Assembly: GCF_001039355.2 (NCBI RefSeq)
Contig: NW_019775014.1
Span: forward strand, 266,751-330,750
Source of the DNA: Lingula anatina
Lineage: Eukaryota > Brachiopoda > Lingulata > Lingulida > Lingulidae
Direction: 5' to 3'
Length of the DNA: 64,000 nt
In this document: one piece after another, positions 13,500-26,481 of the stretch
How the letters are laid out: every line of letters begins with the position of its first letter
Position numbering within the stretch: the first letter of the stretch is position 1
Notes under the pieces: model-generated
What the model was told of the DNA's origin: nothing
The model's input: only the letters and a program-made list of their open reading frames with translations
Database searches by the model: none
Made by a program: the position numbers and the translations under genes

Positions 13500-13646
13500 T
13501 GTTCAAAAGAACCCTCCCTTTTGCCGGGAAAAGGTTCGATCTGGGTTAAATGTTATCTAGGCGCACAAAGATTTGTTGGTAAAAGGTCCTTTTTTTTTTC
13601 AGAAAAAGACCCCCCCCCCTTTTAGAAATAGCTGGCTACAGGCCTG
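13500..13646 (-). mobile_element. MITE-like repeat, second copy at 33155-33334
   Basis: In reverse complement it shares with 33155-33334 an end resembling CAGGCCTGTAGCCAGC, a G-run, TCTTTTTCTGAAAAA, GCGCCTAG and a terminal C-run. Non-coding. Exact ends are uncertain. Confidence 0.55.
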
Positions 13647-15672
13647 TAAAACATGGCATGTCTTATGTACAGCTTTGTAGCAACTAAACCTCTCGTCGAG
13701 ATTATTAATAATTTATTTACAAAAATGAATTTGCTGCATAGCAGATTGGTTTTAGGAGTGTGATAGAACACAAAGAAATATCCCTCAGCAAAAAGGATTG
13801 TTAAGCTCAAAAGTCAATATGTTCACATCTCTGAATTGTACAGGGTAGAAATACTGCACTTAGCATGCCAATAAGGATACATTCTAGACTTTTTCACTTA
13901 AAATCATCTTATCTCTTTAGAAAAAGACCTCTATTGCCAGGCCTGGACGAATAAAACTCGTCCAAAAACCAGAGTAATAAGAATGGATAAAAAACATTGT
14001 GATCACGCAGAGTCCAAATGCAGCAGATCTACCTGATACATCTTGTATAACATGTATTGTTACTTTGTGCATGCAACTTCTCTTTGCTGCTTTCAACATA
14101 CCTGGTCGACTAACCTTGAAGCCAAGGTATTGGTTTTTCATCCTATTGCATAAAGCGGCTTTACAATTTACACCTGTTTTTTAGTTAATCAATAGAAAGG
14201 TATTTTAGTCCCCTAGATATTATAGATGAATGAGTTCTTGGGTCATGAAAAACATCGATGGCTGAAAGCATTCATACTTTGTTCAGCAGATTGCACGTGA
14301 AAGAAGAAAACATCGGCTTTTACAAATGCCTTCCTTTGTATTTTAACACGTAAAAATCTAATAGCTGTCTCCACACAGCGCCCTCGCTATCGGTGCATTG
14401 CAAGCACGTTAAAAAATGGAGAACGAGACAATGGATGAGGTGAATATCTAAAGAAAATTCTTGTGCTACAATACAGGAGGTTGTTTTTCTATGGACGACC
14501 AGGCTGCGGTTAACTTACAACAGGAGACACAAGGTTTATATTAAGACTACGAAGTCACGGTCACCGGGTAATGTAAATCGCGTCTACAATAACAGTCTGA
14601 GGCATTTTAAATGGGGTACCCTTCTGGGTCCTTTTCCCATCAGATAGTTTCAGATAGCTCTCTCAAATGTAAACTCATCCCATTTCTATGTATCTATGTC
14701 TATTTACAAGTCCTGCTCTGCTGCTGTCGCTCTTTCCCAAACTAACACTTATCTCCACCTTGACCAAGAGTACCAGGGGCACAGATTGATCTTTCCCAAG
14801 ATATTCACAGATATGTGTCTGGATAATACATGTCAATTTTGTTTTGGTGGACATAGAGTTTGCCAAGCGCTCGGGGTCAATAAATATAAGGCTATTTTAT
14901 TTGGGGTAGGGTGGGGGGGGGGTATATGTCGACAAAGGGAGTTCTTTATTTCTTATTCCGAGATGTTTGGAGAAAAAATAAAACGAACAGTACACAATGA
15001 ATTATTTATATACTTTTAATAATCGACTTGAACTTTGTTATACAAAATTATCTCCTGTCCAGGTTACATTGAAGTAAAGTGTAATAAGGAATAATATCAT
15101 TAATCAAAATGTTTTTCTTTATATATCAGTGATCAGTAAAGTAGCATGGCCGCTTTCTGTATGGCAAGTTCCTGACGTAAATATGAAAAATTTACAATTA
15201 TCTAGAATATGAAGCCGTATGTTTATCACTGATCTAGTTGCAAAAACAAAGTACTAGGCAAAGGTAATATTCTCTTCCATTAGTAGAGTTCCAGCTATTT
15301 AAATGATAAATGATAAAAGGGTCTTTATGGAAGCAGCTAAGGTACTCTACAACACGCTCCAGTTTCAATAGGTATCAGCAAAAACATCTTATTTACATAG
15401 TGTGAATTCCTTCTTCAGTACATCATATTTTATGTAGTGAAGACTCCATTCTGAGTCTCTTGGATAATTTGCCCAAAACATCTGAAGAAAGCGTGTATTT
15501 TGTCCGTTTTATCACTTTGGATTGTGTTTCATGACGGGGTCGTATTCCTTTTATCCATTTACACAATCGATGCTGCCTCGGCTGCCTGGAATTGACATAA
15601 TGAAGTACATTAATTATATATGTTTTATCGATGTTAATGATGCTTAAACAATTGAAAATAAAAAAAAAAAAA

Positions 15673-15978
15673 AACCGAACTGTGCGATTAAACGAATAAC
15701 NNNNNNNNNNNNNNNNNNNNNNNNNNNNNNNGATACTTACGTTCAGCTCTCTGTCCATGTAGTTAAATACGACAGCTTGTAAGATGATTTCTTCTCCCCT
15801 GGTGACAGAATACGGCAAGTTGAAGGAAACGAAGAATGGACGGAACACTCTAATCTGAGAAAAAAAGATAAGTCTGCTTGTTAATACCAATGATTTATAA
15901 AAAAAAACAAGAATATTATACGTTGCTTAAAAAAAAAAAAAAAAAAAAAAAACCGAACTGTGCGATTAAACGAATAAC
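15673..15978. other. Assembly seam: duplicated flank around an N gap and a foreign exon
   Basis: The same 28 bases, preceded by a long A-run, occur at 15673-15700 and 15951-15978. Between them are 31 Ns (15701-15731) and the alpha-2-macroglobulin exon. An exact duplication next to Ns is the usual sign of a gap-filling or scaffolding error, so the enclosed segment may not belong here. Confidence 0.7.
15741..15854 (-). CDS. Isolated exon of an alpha-2-macroglobulin/thioester-protein (TEP/C3) family gene
   Basis: A 114-nt, 38-codon minus-strand exon between a clean acceptor (TTTTTTCTCAG) and donor (GTAAGTATC). The product contains FRPFFVSFNLPYSVTRGEE followed by VFNYMDREL. This matches the signature stretch of alpha-2-macroglobulins and complement-like thioester proteins (PFF-V-LPYS-RGE, then a VFNY segment). 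No neighbouring exon of such a gene is recognisable, and the piece lies in a suspected misassembly, so it is a fragment that may be misplaced. Confidence 0.75.
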
Positions 15979-16165
15979 GAATGACAAAAAAAAAAAAAAA
16001 AATCCAGCCATTGTTATTATTATTATTTTGTTCATCGTGCGCAGGTATATCCAAGCTTTAGTAAAAGAATAAATAGAAAGCGCATATCTATATCGAAACC
16101 TAAGATGAAAAAATTGAGTATAGACATATCAATTATATATGTAAGGTCCCATAATAAGGACTTAC

Positions 16166-18165
16166 TGTGAATCGAAGCTGCGTCGCAGATTTTCTTAAAT
16201 TTCCCACTGCTGATGAGTTTGTCCAGGCCGGCCTCCCATTTGGAGATGAAGTCGTTGTCTTTTCGGGTCATCATGCTACTCCCGCTGAGCATGCAGCTGA
16301 ATTCTCCGCCGGTCACTTTGGTCACCTCACTGGCGTAAGGGGCCATGTCGTGGACGGACGCAAACCCAGCGTCGATCTGTTTTAAAGGAAGTAAACAGAT
16401 GAAATATTATTTTAATATTTAAAAATAGACACAGCTGTATTAACAAGAGATGGTAAATTACTACTTAGTTTTATATTCAATTTAATTTATTTCTGTACTA
16501 GTACAACAATACAATTGGTGCAATACCATTCTCTAATTGGTAATTGGATTGCCAGTTTGTGAATGAAGAAGTATATATCTTATATAACGAACAGATGTAC
16601 TAGTTAGATGTAAGTTACTAATAAAATGTGAGATCTAATTTTGAGATATATAATGAGAATTATAATGACATGGAAATATGTGTGGGATAATTAAGGAGCT
16701 GTGACTTACTGCGCCACTTTTAAGCTGGGCCACCATATCTGTGGGAGTGGGGACGTTCTTAGCGGTAAATGAGGTGCTGCTGCCTTGCTGTCTCCGAACG
16801 CAGGCTTCATCGCTAGCCCAGCCTTCCACGAAACCTGCAGGAAGGGTGTTTAAACTTCACGTCAGCTGATTATACAAATTACAAAGTTTATATGGTGGAC
16901 GGGCATTTTATAAAGTTATTTTTAAAAATGAAATACACATTGAATGTAAGCTCGTTACCTTCGGAACTTCTGAAATATTACCTGAAAAAGCAGTTTGCAG
17001 CTCACACGTTTTTTGTTACTCTAATTTTTAGCATTTATTACCACACTCAGCTTATCAAAAATTCAGGTTATATAAACAGCAACAACATTCAAAATTAGTG
17101 TCTTAAGAATTAATTACTGACAACCAAAAAAGAAAGTTCTAAAATAAGCTGTACAGCTTACCAATAGTTTTTCCAGTAAGAGTGGACACGGTCACCGAAG
17201 TGCCTCCATTTTTGATATAAAAAGCGGACAGGGGGGCCTTGGTGTGGGGCCTGGCGAAACTGAACACCTGTACACGACCTACTGTTTTATACCAACCGGT
17301 ACAGGCGTCGTACCACTTCCCAAACAAACCTGAGAAAAAATATATGTACAGCGATGACAATTGAGGTCTTCTTGACCAAATGGTAATGCTCATTTACATG
17401 AAAATGTATCTTTCAATGAGTATAATTAAACGTCCCATTTCTGTATTCCACAATATGTCATTATACATATATAAAACAGAGACTGTCCTATTCACATGCA
17501 AATCGCAATATTCAATAAAATGAATCAAATACGTATTACTAATAAATATGCTGCCACACATTAAAAAGGTACAAATGCCTCAGAGCCGTTATGTAAAATA
17601 AGAGGCCATTATTTGGGAAATTACCCCTTTAGAGGTTTGAGTGAACTGCTGTTATTTCGTCACGTACCCATGCCGCCGTGTGCTGGTTGTCCTGCGGTGA
17701 CAGCCCAACAATTGCTGTACTTATCCCATACTGTACGACAGTCCATGCCGGCCTCGGTACACACTGCGTATAACAAAATTTAAAAATAAATAAAATACGC
17801 TGTTTTCCAATAATTTTCTATGCTAGTTTGATACATTTATAATGCATGCAAGTATTTTCCCTTACACGAAGAAATAAATAAATAAAACAATATAATTAGC
17901 AGGAGGCTTTACAATCCTTCGGTTAATTACCCATTTAAATCTTTGATATTTTTTAATTAGTTTTATACCTGCGTCAATCAACTCCAGATGGAATCCAGCC
18001 AAATATCCCGTGTTATCACTGCAACAGATAGAAACACCAGTGAACTTCTTGGAGAACAAAACTAAAAAACGACACTTGAAAGTGATCAAAGAACTAACAT
18101 TCAAATCTCAGGAGACCGGAATGATAATGCTGAGAAATAAAATATGCTGAAAACTTAAATTCAAG

Positions 18166-18214
<49 letters not shown>

Positions 18215-18914
18215 GCAGCATACCGGTATACCGGTACATTGACACGTAGCAGTATATTCATTAAACAGATACCCTAGCTATGTTATTTGAAAAGAAGAAC
18301 ACCTATTAATTTCACACTTTTATTCGATTTTCTATAAAAGGAAACTTATACAGACTATCATTATAAAGATAGGAGAATGGCGGCTGCCCTGCCTTACATG
18401 TATTCGTGGGCTCCGAAGTCGTGTCCGACAGCAATGGTGTAGGTTTTCTTGGCGCATGTATCCTGAGCGGACGTCAGGGAGCCGAAGACTGCAACGGCGA
18501 CAGCCAGGAACACTTCACGTAGAAATAGGAATCAGTTTAACTATGATTATTCTACCCCCTTTTTTGTTAGCAAATTATGCTGTGGCTTATATTTTGTTTA
18601 AATAAATGTATTGAAGTAGTAGCGTTTGATGACGGATTCGCACTCTGTTTGTGGAGACTGGTAACAGTAATGTGGGAATTATCCAGTTGACATCAATATT
18701 TTGTATTTATGCTCTACGAACGCCAGCATTTAATATTTAATATTTTCTCTACCTCGATACTAAACTTAATCTTTCGCAATACTAAAGTTACAGTTTCACT
18801 TTACACAGCTTACAATAATTCAAACGAGAACATTAAGAAAAGCATTAAAATTATTTGGATCGAGAACGCTAAATAAAGAAGTTAGCTTATCTTACCGATG
18901 CGTCCTCCGTCCAT
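16166..18914 (-). CDS. Gene C: secreted solute-binding-protein-like gene, last exon not identified
   Basis: Minus-strand exons: 18896-18914 (start at 18914), 18398-18512, 17969-18018, 17668-17763, 17162-17329, 16710-16834 and 16166-16376, giving 261 codons. Phases are 1, 2, 1, 1, 1, 0, 1, as in the paralogues. The N terminus differs from the others: MDGGRI joins VFLAVAVAVFGSLTSA and then QDTC, a classical signal peptide with a likely cut after the final Ala and no stalk, so the protein is predicted to be secreted. The domain follows with YTIAVGHDFGAHEY, DNTGYLAGFHLELIDA, CTEAGMDC, WYDACTGWYKTVGRVQVFSF (T-x-x-R kept), EGWASDEAC and TRKDNDF. The expected short last exon ending C-V-D-G is not found; the sequence there runs into an assembly seam. 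A candidate at about 16032-16055 ends CAR-stop but does not fit the phase. Confidence 0.8.
18175..18212. repeat. GA microsatellite
   Basis: About nineteen AG units in the intron of gene C between the 115-nt and 50-nt exons. Confidence 0.9.
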
Positions 18915-21900
18915 GTCTGTATGGCGTGTACGTCCTTCTCAGCCGGGAGATTGGGATGAAGTGAGAGGGCGATGGCGGAATCAAGGGCGTAGGTAAGCGA
19001 GCACTTGCACACAGTGACAACAACTCCTTCCCCTAGCGGCCCGTAATGCTCTGTTTACCACGTCCCGTCGACCATTATTGGCGGTATTGATGCGGCGGGG
19101 TATTTGCATTTTTTTGTTGTACATTATTTGTATTCTGACGTAGGCATTGTGAGGAGGTCAGTGAAAAAGCCACTTGCGGGGATGACATTCAGGTTATGAT
19201 GAATGGACGCATCACAGCGTAAATAAAGACATTGAACGGGTGACTTCTTAGTTTAAGGTCTTCATGCACGGGGACGACTAATGGAATGCACATACTAAGA
19301 TAACAAAAACTTAAAAATGCATATCCATGCAGACTCGCAAAATATATCCCCTACCAAAAACGAATTTCTTATGAAAACGCTTTGTTTCAGATATCGAATC
19401 AAAAAATAGTATTTTCTCATGGCGTTTTGCGGGTCTTATATAAACAATAAATTACGAAAACACACTAAGTAGATCAGTGCCTGGATCACACTGCTGTCAA
19501 CCTTTACCTCGGGATACCAGGGGACCGACGGGGGCTTCCGAAACGAAAACCAAAGGAGACCCGTAAGGGGAAATGAAGACACAGCAACTAGTGAATATCA
19601 CGGGGAGATTTTTTATGCTTAAGTACTACAAAAGCATTTTGGCAAATATTGGAAGCATTTCCATAAAAATTTGCTAACGATGAGTTTATTTAATTAATCG
19701 AGCTTTCCTCATTTGCCCCTCTGAACTGGGCGAGTCCAAGGCTTAAAGTCAGCAATGAATACCCAAACAAAAATAATTTCTTTGGAGGAATTCTATACGA
19801 AATGGGTTCACAGACGGGTTTAAGTAACGTTTACAGCATAAGCAAATAGAAATTGACTGCCCTGTTCCACACGCATTTCTAAGGAGGCGACTACGGGATT
19901 TAGGCCAGGCATTGACTTTGATGCCGTTTTCAACAATTTTATGTTGCTACAATAATAGCTTCTTCAAATCAAGCTATTAAAGTTACTTCTGCTCCAAAAT
20001 GTCGATGTCACTTTCTTAAAAGAATGACGTTTTTAATCGATTTTCGATCTGTAAAATACCAACAAAAGTAAATTGTTAATACTTCTTATTTTCTTTTTCT
20101 CCACTGGCTTCAGTCAAGTGAATGGTTACAGTTCTTTGCTACATACACTTTTCTCGCAAAAGTAGAAATTTACGTAGGAACCAGCATTGATTTCATTATT
20201 TAAACAAAAAAGATGTATAACGACCCTCTGGTAAATAGTAAGTTGTTAAAGCTACAGGAATAAAAATAGAAATATAATAAGATGATATGAGATAACAAAA
20301 TGCCATTTGCCAACCCATAAAAATGACAGGTCAATTCACCTTTTAAAGCAACCTGGGTCAACTTGATGAGTGAAAATAACAGCACCAAAATTGTGCTTAA
20401 TTTTACCAGACTTTAAAAACTTTAAAATTTCATATAAAAAAGCTTTGTTCAATCGGTTGTTTTTTTTTTATCTCTGACGTAAGTTAGAATTTGGGCTCTT
20501 CATGGTGGTTGAATATTATTGTTGTAAAGCAGAAGACTTACACTTTCGATAATTACAAAAACAAATAAAACAGAGTCAAATGTGTAGGAAGTTATTGAGT
20601 GCAAGTTAAAATTTTTTAAGTGTCAACAAGTGTAGAGAGTGTTCTCGAAGTAAGAATGGATGGAACATTTCAAAGTCATATATAGTTGGATCTGATTTGT
20701 CAATTTTTCTATAGATTTGCACGTTTCTAACACGTGTAAAACTCATGCATACTCGAGATGGACAAGGTCCAAGCATGAGTAATTCGGAAAATATTTTGAA
20801 TTGAAACAAGTCTCTCTGAAATTACTTAATTAGGAAATATTGAATAGCGTTTTGTAATATGAGAATGGAAAATTCTTTGGGAAAATAGAGTATAAATACT
20901 TGTAGATTCTGTGAAAAAGTGAGTCGTCATTCTTCACTATAACATAACGCACTGCAGTGGTGCTGAACACGGAGCAGACTGGAATGCTTTGGCCACGCCT
21001 TCAAAGAGCACCACTACTGCATTCTAGGTTCAAAACACCTACATCCTACGATAACATAAATATCTAAGAAAATGCACGGTGACCGCCTTTTATGCCGTTC
21101 GGGTAAGGCACCGCACGGTGTATGATGAAAACGCATATACTAGTACACAAATTAACAATTCTATTCCCCTCCTCGAATTTTGACGCTGCACTTGGTTTTA
21201 ACTTGTTACCAGGGCTTGCCTATTATACACAGAGGGTATAAATAACATTATTTTATTCGCATATGATAGAAATCACAGTAAAAAGAACACAAAGTTTAGC
21301 ATGTGCACATGATAAAGAAAAGAAGAAAAACTGACAAATGAAAAATGACAAAGAAATTGCATTACATACAATTTTTCAAAATTATAGTAGGTATCATACT
21401 AATAACAAAAACAACAATTATTTATAGGTCAATTTTAAATAAATAAATAAATACCGACAATTAAGTTTCTTCCACACTTTATCTAAAGTTACACATAGTT
21501 CAGGGGCGGATCCAGGATTACTCAGTATTTGAAGGGGGTGTCCACGGATGCAAAGCCCCCCCCTCTTGGCGTAGGGTTCGCTAAAGGGTATTGATATTTT
21601 AGAGATCGAACGGTGTCATTCGGTACGCCCGTTTACAACTGTGATTCAGCTAGGCAAAAGTCTAATTTCAAGAGGGGATCCTACTGGTGTAATTTTTTTT
21701 TCAGAAATCGAAGGGGGATGGTGGTCAGGACTCCCTTGACACCCCCCCAAATTCGCCACTGTAGTTCCGTAAATACATGTATTTGGAAGATCTCGTCACA
21801 CAATAAGCTACCATAGATAGTCATAGATGCATTAACATTTTTACTAAGTATAAAAATAAATTACAGAAACTGTAGTCCAGGATATAATATTTATTTTTAT

Positions 21901-24900
21901 ATTACTAATACATTTGCGCGAAAAAAGTGTCGAAAACCCGTGCCTTCTAGTCGACGTATTGCCAGGGTAAATTTGTGAATTAGACGCCAAGGAATTACCT
22001 TTTATATACCCACGTTCACTATATTTGCACTGTACACTGTATTTGCTCCCGTTGTCAGCAGAGTGTTTGCACTCTTTAGGGCCCATTCCCAAAACTATAG
22101 TATCAAACCTATCTTTTACGTAAGATCGATCCAACTTCGCGGGAGTTTTCGCTGAATGCAATCATATTAACAGATTAATAAGCCTCCTACTGGCGTTGAG
22201 AAGAATATTGAAAAGCTGGTGATTGTGTGAGTATGTTGGAAAAAAGAAGAGGCGTGTTAATCTTTTAATCAGATTGTATTCAGCGAGAGTCCCTGCAGAT
22301 TTGGGTGAATCTACGTAGACCGATCGTGTCACTGGAAATGAATCCTTAGGTATGTTTAACAACTCCTTACAAACCGGTACACGGGACCCAATTTCCAGTC
22401 AAGTTGTAACTAAGTCCAAACTGAAGTTTGCCAGAAGAACGTACTATAACTTTTAAAACCAAATTAATCCATTTTAACCATATGTCGTATGGCGTATTGA
22501 GAGAATAACCACCTTTAGCTTTAAACCACTATTACACGTTGTGCTAAGAAGGTGTCTTCTAAACTGAGTCTGCACAACTCCACTGTGAATGCGCCCAAGG
22601 ACAATAAGAGGCATTAACTTAGTTATTTCCTTCTTCTTTTGTTGTGTTTGAGCGAATGGGGGTCGGGTGGTTAGACAGGTAAATTGTCTCTAACATCCTG
22701 GAGGCCGTCACCCATTATACATGTACAGATACAGGTCACGGCTTGACCTGCTGTAACGTGTTTGTGAGTGAAGAAGAGGTGGTGTAGCTGTCTTCTACAG
22801 CAAGGTGAGCATTATCAAAACAAAATGTATCTTTTATTGTTTTTGTAGATTTTATTTTACATGTCATTTCAATATTACATGTAGGACTTGAATATACCGT
22901 TAAAAGAAAGTATAAGCTCTATCAACGTTGAACCAAAGTGTGGAAAGCAATGAAAAACGATCTGAAGAATCTTTGCATCCGCAGCACCTGTAAAAAGTTG
23001 ACAAATTATACAAACAAAAAAGAAAAATGTATTGTCTTAGTCGTGGGCGTACAAACAGGTAATCTTCTGCAAAATATGGTGCAGTTTGGCATATTCGTAA
23101 CAGAAAGTGTGAGACTTTTACCCATTTTGCATCTCTTCATCAGATCCACGGGTGTGGGCCAATGTCCTTCTTGGAAGGTCAACGGGATTACATGGTTTTG
23201 TGAAAATATTTGAGGTTTCACCACCGATCATAGACAGGCCATACGTTAAAAGGTCATACAGAAGAGAGATATAAAAAATGGTCATAACTAAATGAACGTA
23301 AGGCTAATGAACAGCTAACTAGATAAATGAATAAACAAAAAATAAATCGATAATATTATTAACACGCACAAACTAAACAAAAATGGAAAAATTATTGAAT
23401 TAAAAAAGCGAAAAAAGAGTACTGTTTAAGTGATTTCAAAGTTGTCAAGTACATTTACATGTAGGAACGTAGATAAGGTAACAAAGATCATTTCATTTTG
23501 TCCCACAGTAAAAGATTTATAACCACGAAGGAACAATGATAGCTTTTCTTTCTGAGTTCTAAAACAGACCTTATTACCCTGCAATATTTCATTTAATGGA
23601 AAAGGGACGTGTAACTTCCATTCCGTAGAGGGTATCTGAATGAGAAGAGTAAAGGAGTATCAGGGGTAGCACAGGTGCAGTGAGGAGTGTCGACCGCATT
23701 CCAATTATATTATTATATTATTATTTTTATATTATTATGCCTATACACTTCAGTTTTAAACAGACACCAAACCCTAGCTCTGTTCAACATTTTTCTTGAC
23801 TTCTACATGTATTTTGATAGAGAGCGGCGGTTGAAAGCGATCCTATTTTGATGTTATTTTAAAAAAATAAAAAAGAGACCGAATAATGGTGCAAAAATTA
23901 CAAAATTCACTCATTCCACTGTGATTTGTTGATTTCTTGCGCACCACAGTAAGTTAAAGTCATAAAATACACGTACATAAAATGACCCAGATTGTTTATA
24001 AAACCATAAGCAGTAGTGCACGGTGTTTGTTCTATATAAACTCAGACGGGCACTGATAGGTCACGCTGCTTTGACACAAACTATTAAACCTATATTTATC
24101 TATGCTTATTTTGCAAAGCAAGAAAAAAGAGAAGGGAAACAACCACTATTTTCATTGTGAATCTCACCCCTTCTTTTCACAATTTAGTCTGGTCGACCGA
24201 GGTTGATCTAGATCTGTTTACAAGAAGTATCTTATTTGAACCACAACCATCAAATATCAATATCATTTATAACAGACAGACAACAATCTTCATATTATGA
24301 ATCATAATAAATTACAAACAATCCTGCTTGGTCATCACTGTATTTTGTTATCCGTATTTGCAACTATGGCCACTCATAAAGAGGCAATTCAAAGGGTTCA
24401 GATAAATGGGCAAGATAGTAAAATGTCACGAATTTTTAGGTTTGGTCAGTATCCAAAGTTAAAGACCACAACTTGATCATTATACACCTGTATAAAAGCT
24501 TAGATCTACTGTCATCATGTTAATAATGCCAAAATCTTTTTCTGCTTTGTTACAAATAGAGACATATCCGTTATGAATAATCAACAGCTAAACCTTGCAT
24601 TGCAATTAATCTTGTAGCTTGCGGTGAATTTTTGGACAAATATCACACTCAACGGTATATTATTACAAAGGGAGGTACATGGGAAGAATTTGTTGCTAAT
24701 GTAAAGCTACAGATTTTTCATGAAAAAAAAGTAATTTGAGAAATATTAATTATTATATGAATGGTCAATACTTTGCACAGATTGATGGTGATCAGGACGA
24801 CCACCATTAAAATTTAAAAGATATACAAGCGCCTCGGTTATTTTACAAGGAAGATTGTACTTTAATAGTTTTCTCGTGTGATAAATGAAATATCCCCTTG

Positions 24901-25015
24901 CTATAATGTTGTTTGTCTTGTCCTATCCCCCCTTCTTCTCCGAGCCCTGCAGTCCCAGCACGACTAGGGGTGTATATTTAGCATATTTGTATTCTGTTAT
25001 GTTCTCTACCTGTAG
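18915..25015. other. Spacer between divergent genes C and D, no gene recognised
   Basis: Six kilobases separate the start of gene C (minus) from the first exon assigned to gene D (plus), so both promoters should lie here. I see a MITE (21501-21761), an imperfect hairpin (20951-21024) and a donor-like site near 22805 that could end an upstream untranslated exon. No open frame with family character was found. Confidence 0.5.
21501..21761. mobile_element. MITE with CAGGGGCGGAT-type ends and 5-bp target duplication
   Basis: Begins CAGGGGCGGATCC and ends TTCGCCACTG, flanked by TAGTT at 21496-21500 and 21762-21766. A second element with the same end type and another 5-bp duplication is at 28353-28521. 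Non-coding; the superfamily is not assigned. Confidence 0.7.
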
Positions 25016-25089
25016 AGTAGCATCATCCAAGGTCACGGTTGTTTGTCTTCGTGTGTAAGACATTGGTTTCAACGAAAGCACCACAGCAG
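25016..25089 (+). other. Probable 5' untranslated exon of gene D
   Basis: Resembles the exons before E (45750-45818) and F (54329-54397): preceded by a pyrimidine-rich stretch ending TAG, and ended by ACAGCAG at a GTGAGC donor (GCAGCAG/GTAAG in the others). The DNA after it also matches the following introns of E and F (a TTATTT-TGGTCTT block and a GCAACT block). It contains a stop in the frame that is open in E and F, so it is read as untranslated. The family reading frame starts 13.8 kb away, beyond the transposon. Confidence 0.5.
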
Positions 25090-25092
25090 GTG

Positions 25093-25131
25093 AGCGAGCG
25101 AGCGAGCGAGAGAGAGAGAGAGAGAGAGAGC
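25093..25131. repeat. GCGA/GA microsatellite
   Basis: Compound GCGA then GA repeat directly after the donor of the gene D 5' exon. Confidence 0.9.
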
Positions 25132-25798
25132 GAGATCGTGAGTACATCACCTTTGTTGTTTTAACAATATTAAAATATTGGCCTTATTGGCTGGTTTCTT
25201 GTTTTTTTTTAAATCCCACCTTGTGTTTTATTTTTGGTCTTTTTTAAGTCACGCTGATTTAAGAATATACTCATAGATATATCGATTTAAAGCAACTCTC
25301 TCTGTGAGAATGAACTGATATACAGATACCTACAAAGGAATGGCATACTTTGTATATGTAGCACTACTAAATCAATGAATAACTTTTATAGTAATAAGTG
25401 GAGAATTTTTTACAATGGCATTTCCCCTCTTTGAGCCTGGACCGCCATTTCAGTCTCCATAGAGCCTTCGTCAAGAACATATCAACTGGCCCATGCTATT
25501 TTATTTATTCAGAGCTTATAACCCCTCTTTATGTATATATATAGACCATAAGGGTACTTAGGGTTCCGTCCCCTCGAAACTATCGGTCTCCGTAGGTCGA
25601 TTACACTCAGTTGTAAAGGTTAAATATGCATCTTCGTCAAATTCTAACAATTCTTTTTTGTCCCAGGTCAACCTGGTTTGTTTATTATTAGGAAAACAAT
25701 ATTTTCGGAGAGGTAAAATAAGTTCAAAATCAAAATACGTAATTTTTTTGTTGTGAGGCACATTAAAAAGAATTTAGGCACAAGATAATGGTCATATG

Positions 25799-26106
25799 TA
25801 CGGAGCTTTATTAGTATCATATTAACTTTTTTTTATTTTCATTTAAGTTTTATTTTATGGAATTATCACCGCGGTGAAAATTATTTCTACCGCGGTGAAA
25901 ATTATTTTCACCGCGGTGAAAAATAATATACACCGCGGTGGGAATTAATTTTCACCGTGGTGAAAAATAATTTACACCGCGGTGGGAATTAATTTTCACC
26001 GTGGTGAAAATTAATTTACACCGCGGTGAAAATTAATTTACACCGCGGTGGAAAATAATTTTCACCGCGGTGGTAATTCCTGGCCATCTCGGCCCGTGTG
26101 ATGAAT
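25799..26106 (+). repeat. Left terminal inverted repeat with ten palindromic motifs
   Basis: After a 65-bp unique end come ten copies of CACCGCGGTG (two with CACCGTGGTG, one with TACCGCGGTG) starting at 25867, 25888, 25909, 25931, 25953, 25975, 25997, 26019, 26041 and 26063. Spacing is 21-22 bp, about two helical turns, with AT-rich spacers such as AAAATTATTT. A transposase-binding array is the natural reading. Confidence 0.9.
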
Positions 26107-26430
26107 AGGTAATGAGAACCTTACATTTGCCAGATCCCGTCACGGTGCATGCTATTGTTACATACACACAAGGTTGGTGGGTCTGTTCGTGGGGCCACTG
26201 CCGTTAACTTAAGTTTCCCATCTATATTTACCACCTATATAATTAGAGTCCCACTTGCAGTGTTATGCAAAGGGAATACCATTGTTATTTCTAATAATAC
26301 TTAACGTTATTTTTCGACAATGTATTTTTAAATGTTTGTGTGATGTGTTTGTCCAAGAGATGTATTCTGCTTCTAAAATACGTCATAAATATCCCGCCCT
26401 CGCTACTATCTAGAGCCGTTCATTCAGAAT

Positions 26431-26481
26431 TTAATTAGCGTTCAAGTCATTCCTGGTATTAATTAGCGTTCAAGTCATTCC
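26431..26481 (+). repeat. Direct repeat upstream of the HECT-like gene
   Basis: Two 23-bp copies containing TTAATTAGCGTTCAAGTC at 26431-26453 and 26459-26481 (period 28), about 70-120 bp before the first ATG of the cargo gene. Possibly part of its promoter. Confidence 0.55.

Larger units (their letters stand above)
10445..15400. other. Intergenic spacer between genes B and C, no gene recognised
   Basis: AT-rich DNA holding two MITE-like repeats (11513-11723 and 13500-13646) and a G-run (about 12789-12804). A donor-like site on the minus strand near 13045 (GGGGCAG followed by GTATGT) could end a 5' untranslated exon of gene B, by analogy with the upstream exons of D-F; there is no coding support. 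Confidence 0.5.

Noticed and set aside
16032-16055. Last exon of gene C
   Set aside because: The codons G-Y-T-C-A-R-stop resemble a short cysteine-bearing end, but the only acceptor gives the wrong phase and the C-V-D-G end is absent.
25867-26072. CRISPR array
   Set aside because: The repeat is a 10-bp palindrome with short, nearly identical AT-rich spacers, mirrored at both ends of a transposon in animal DNA.
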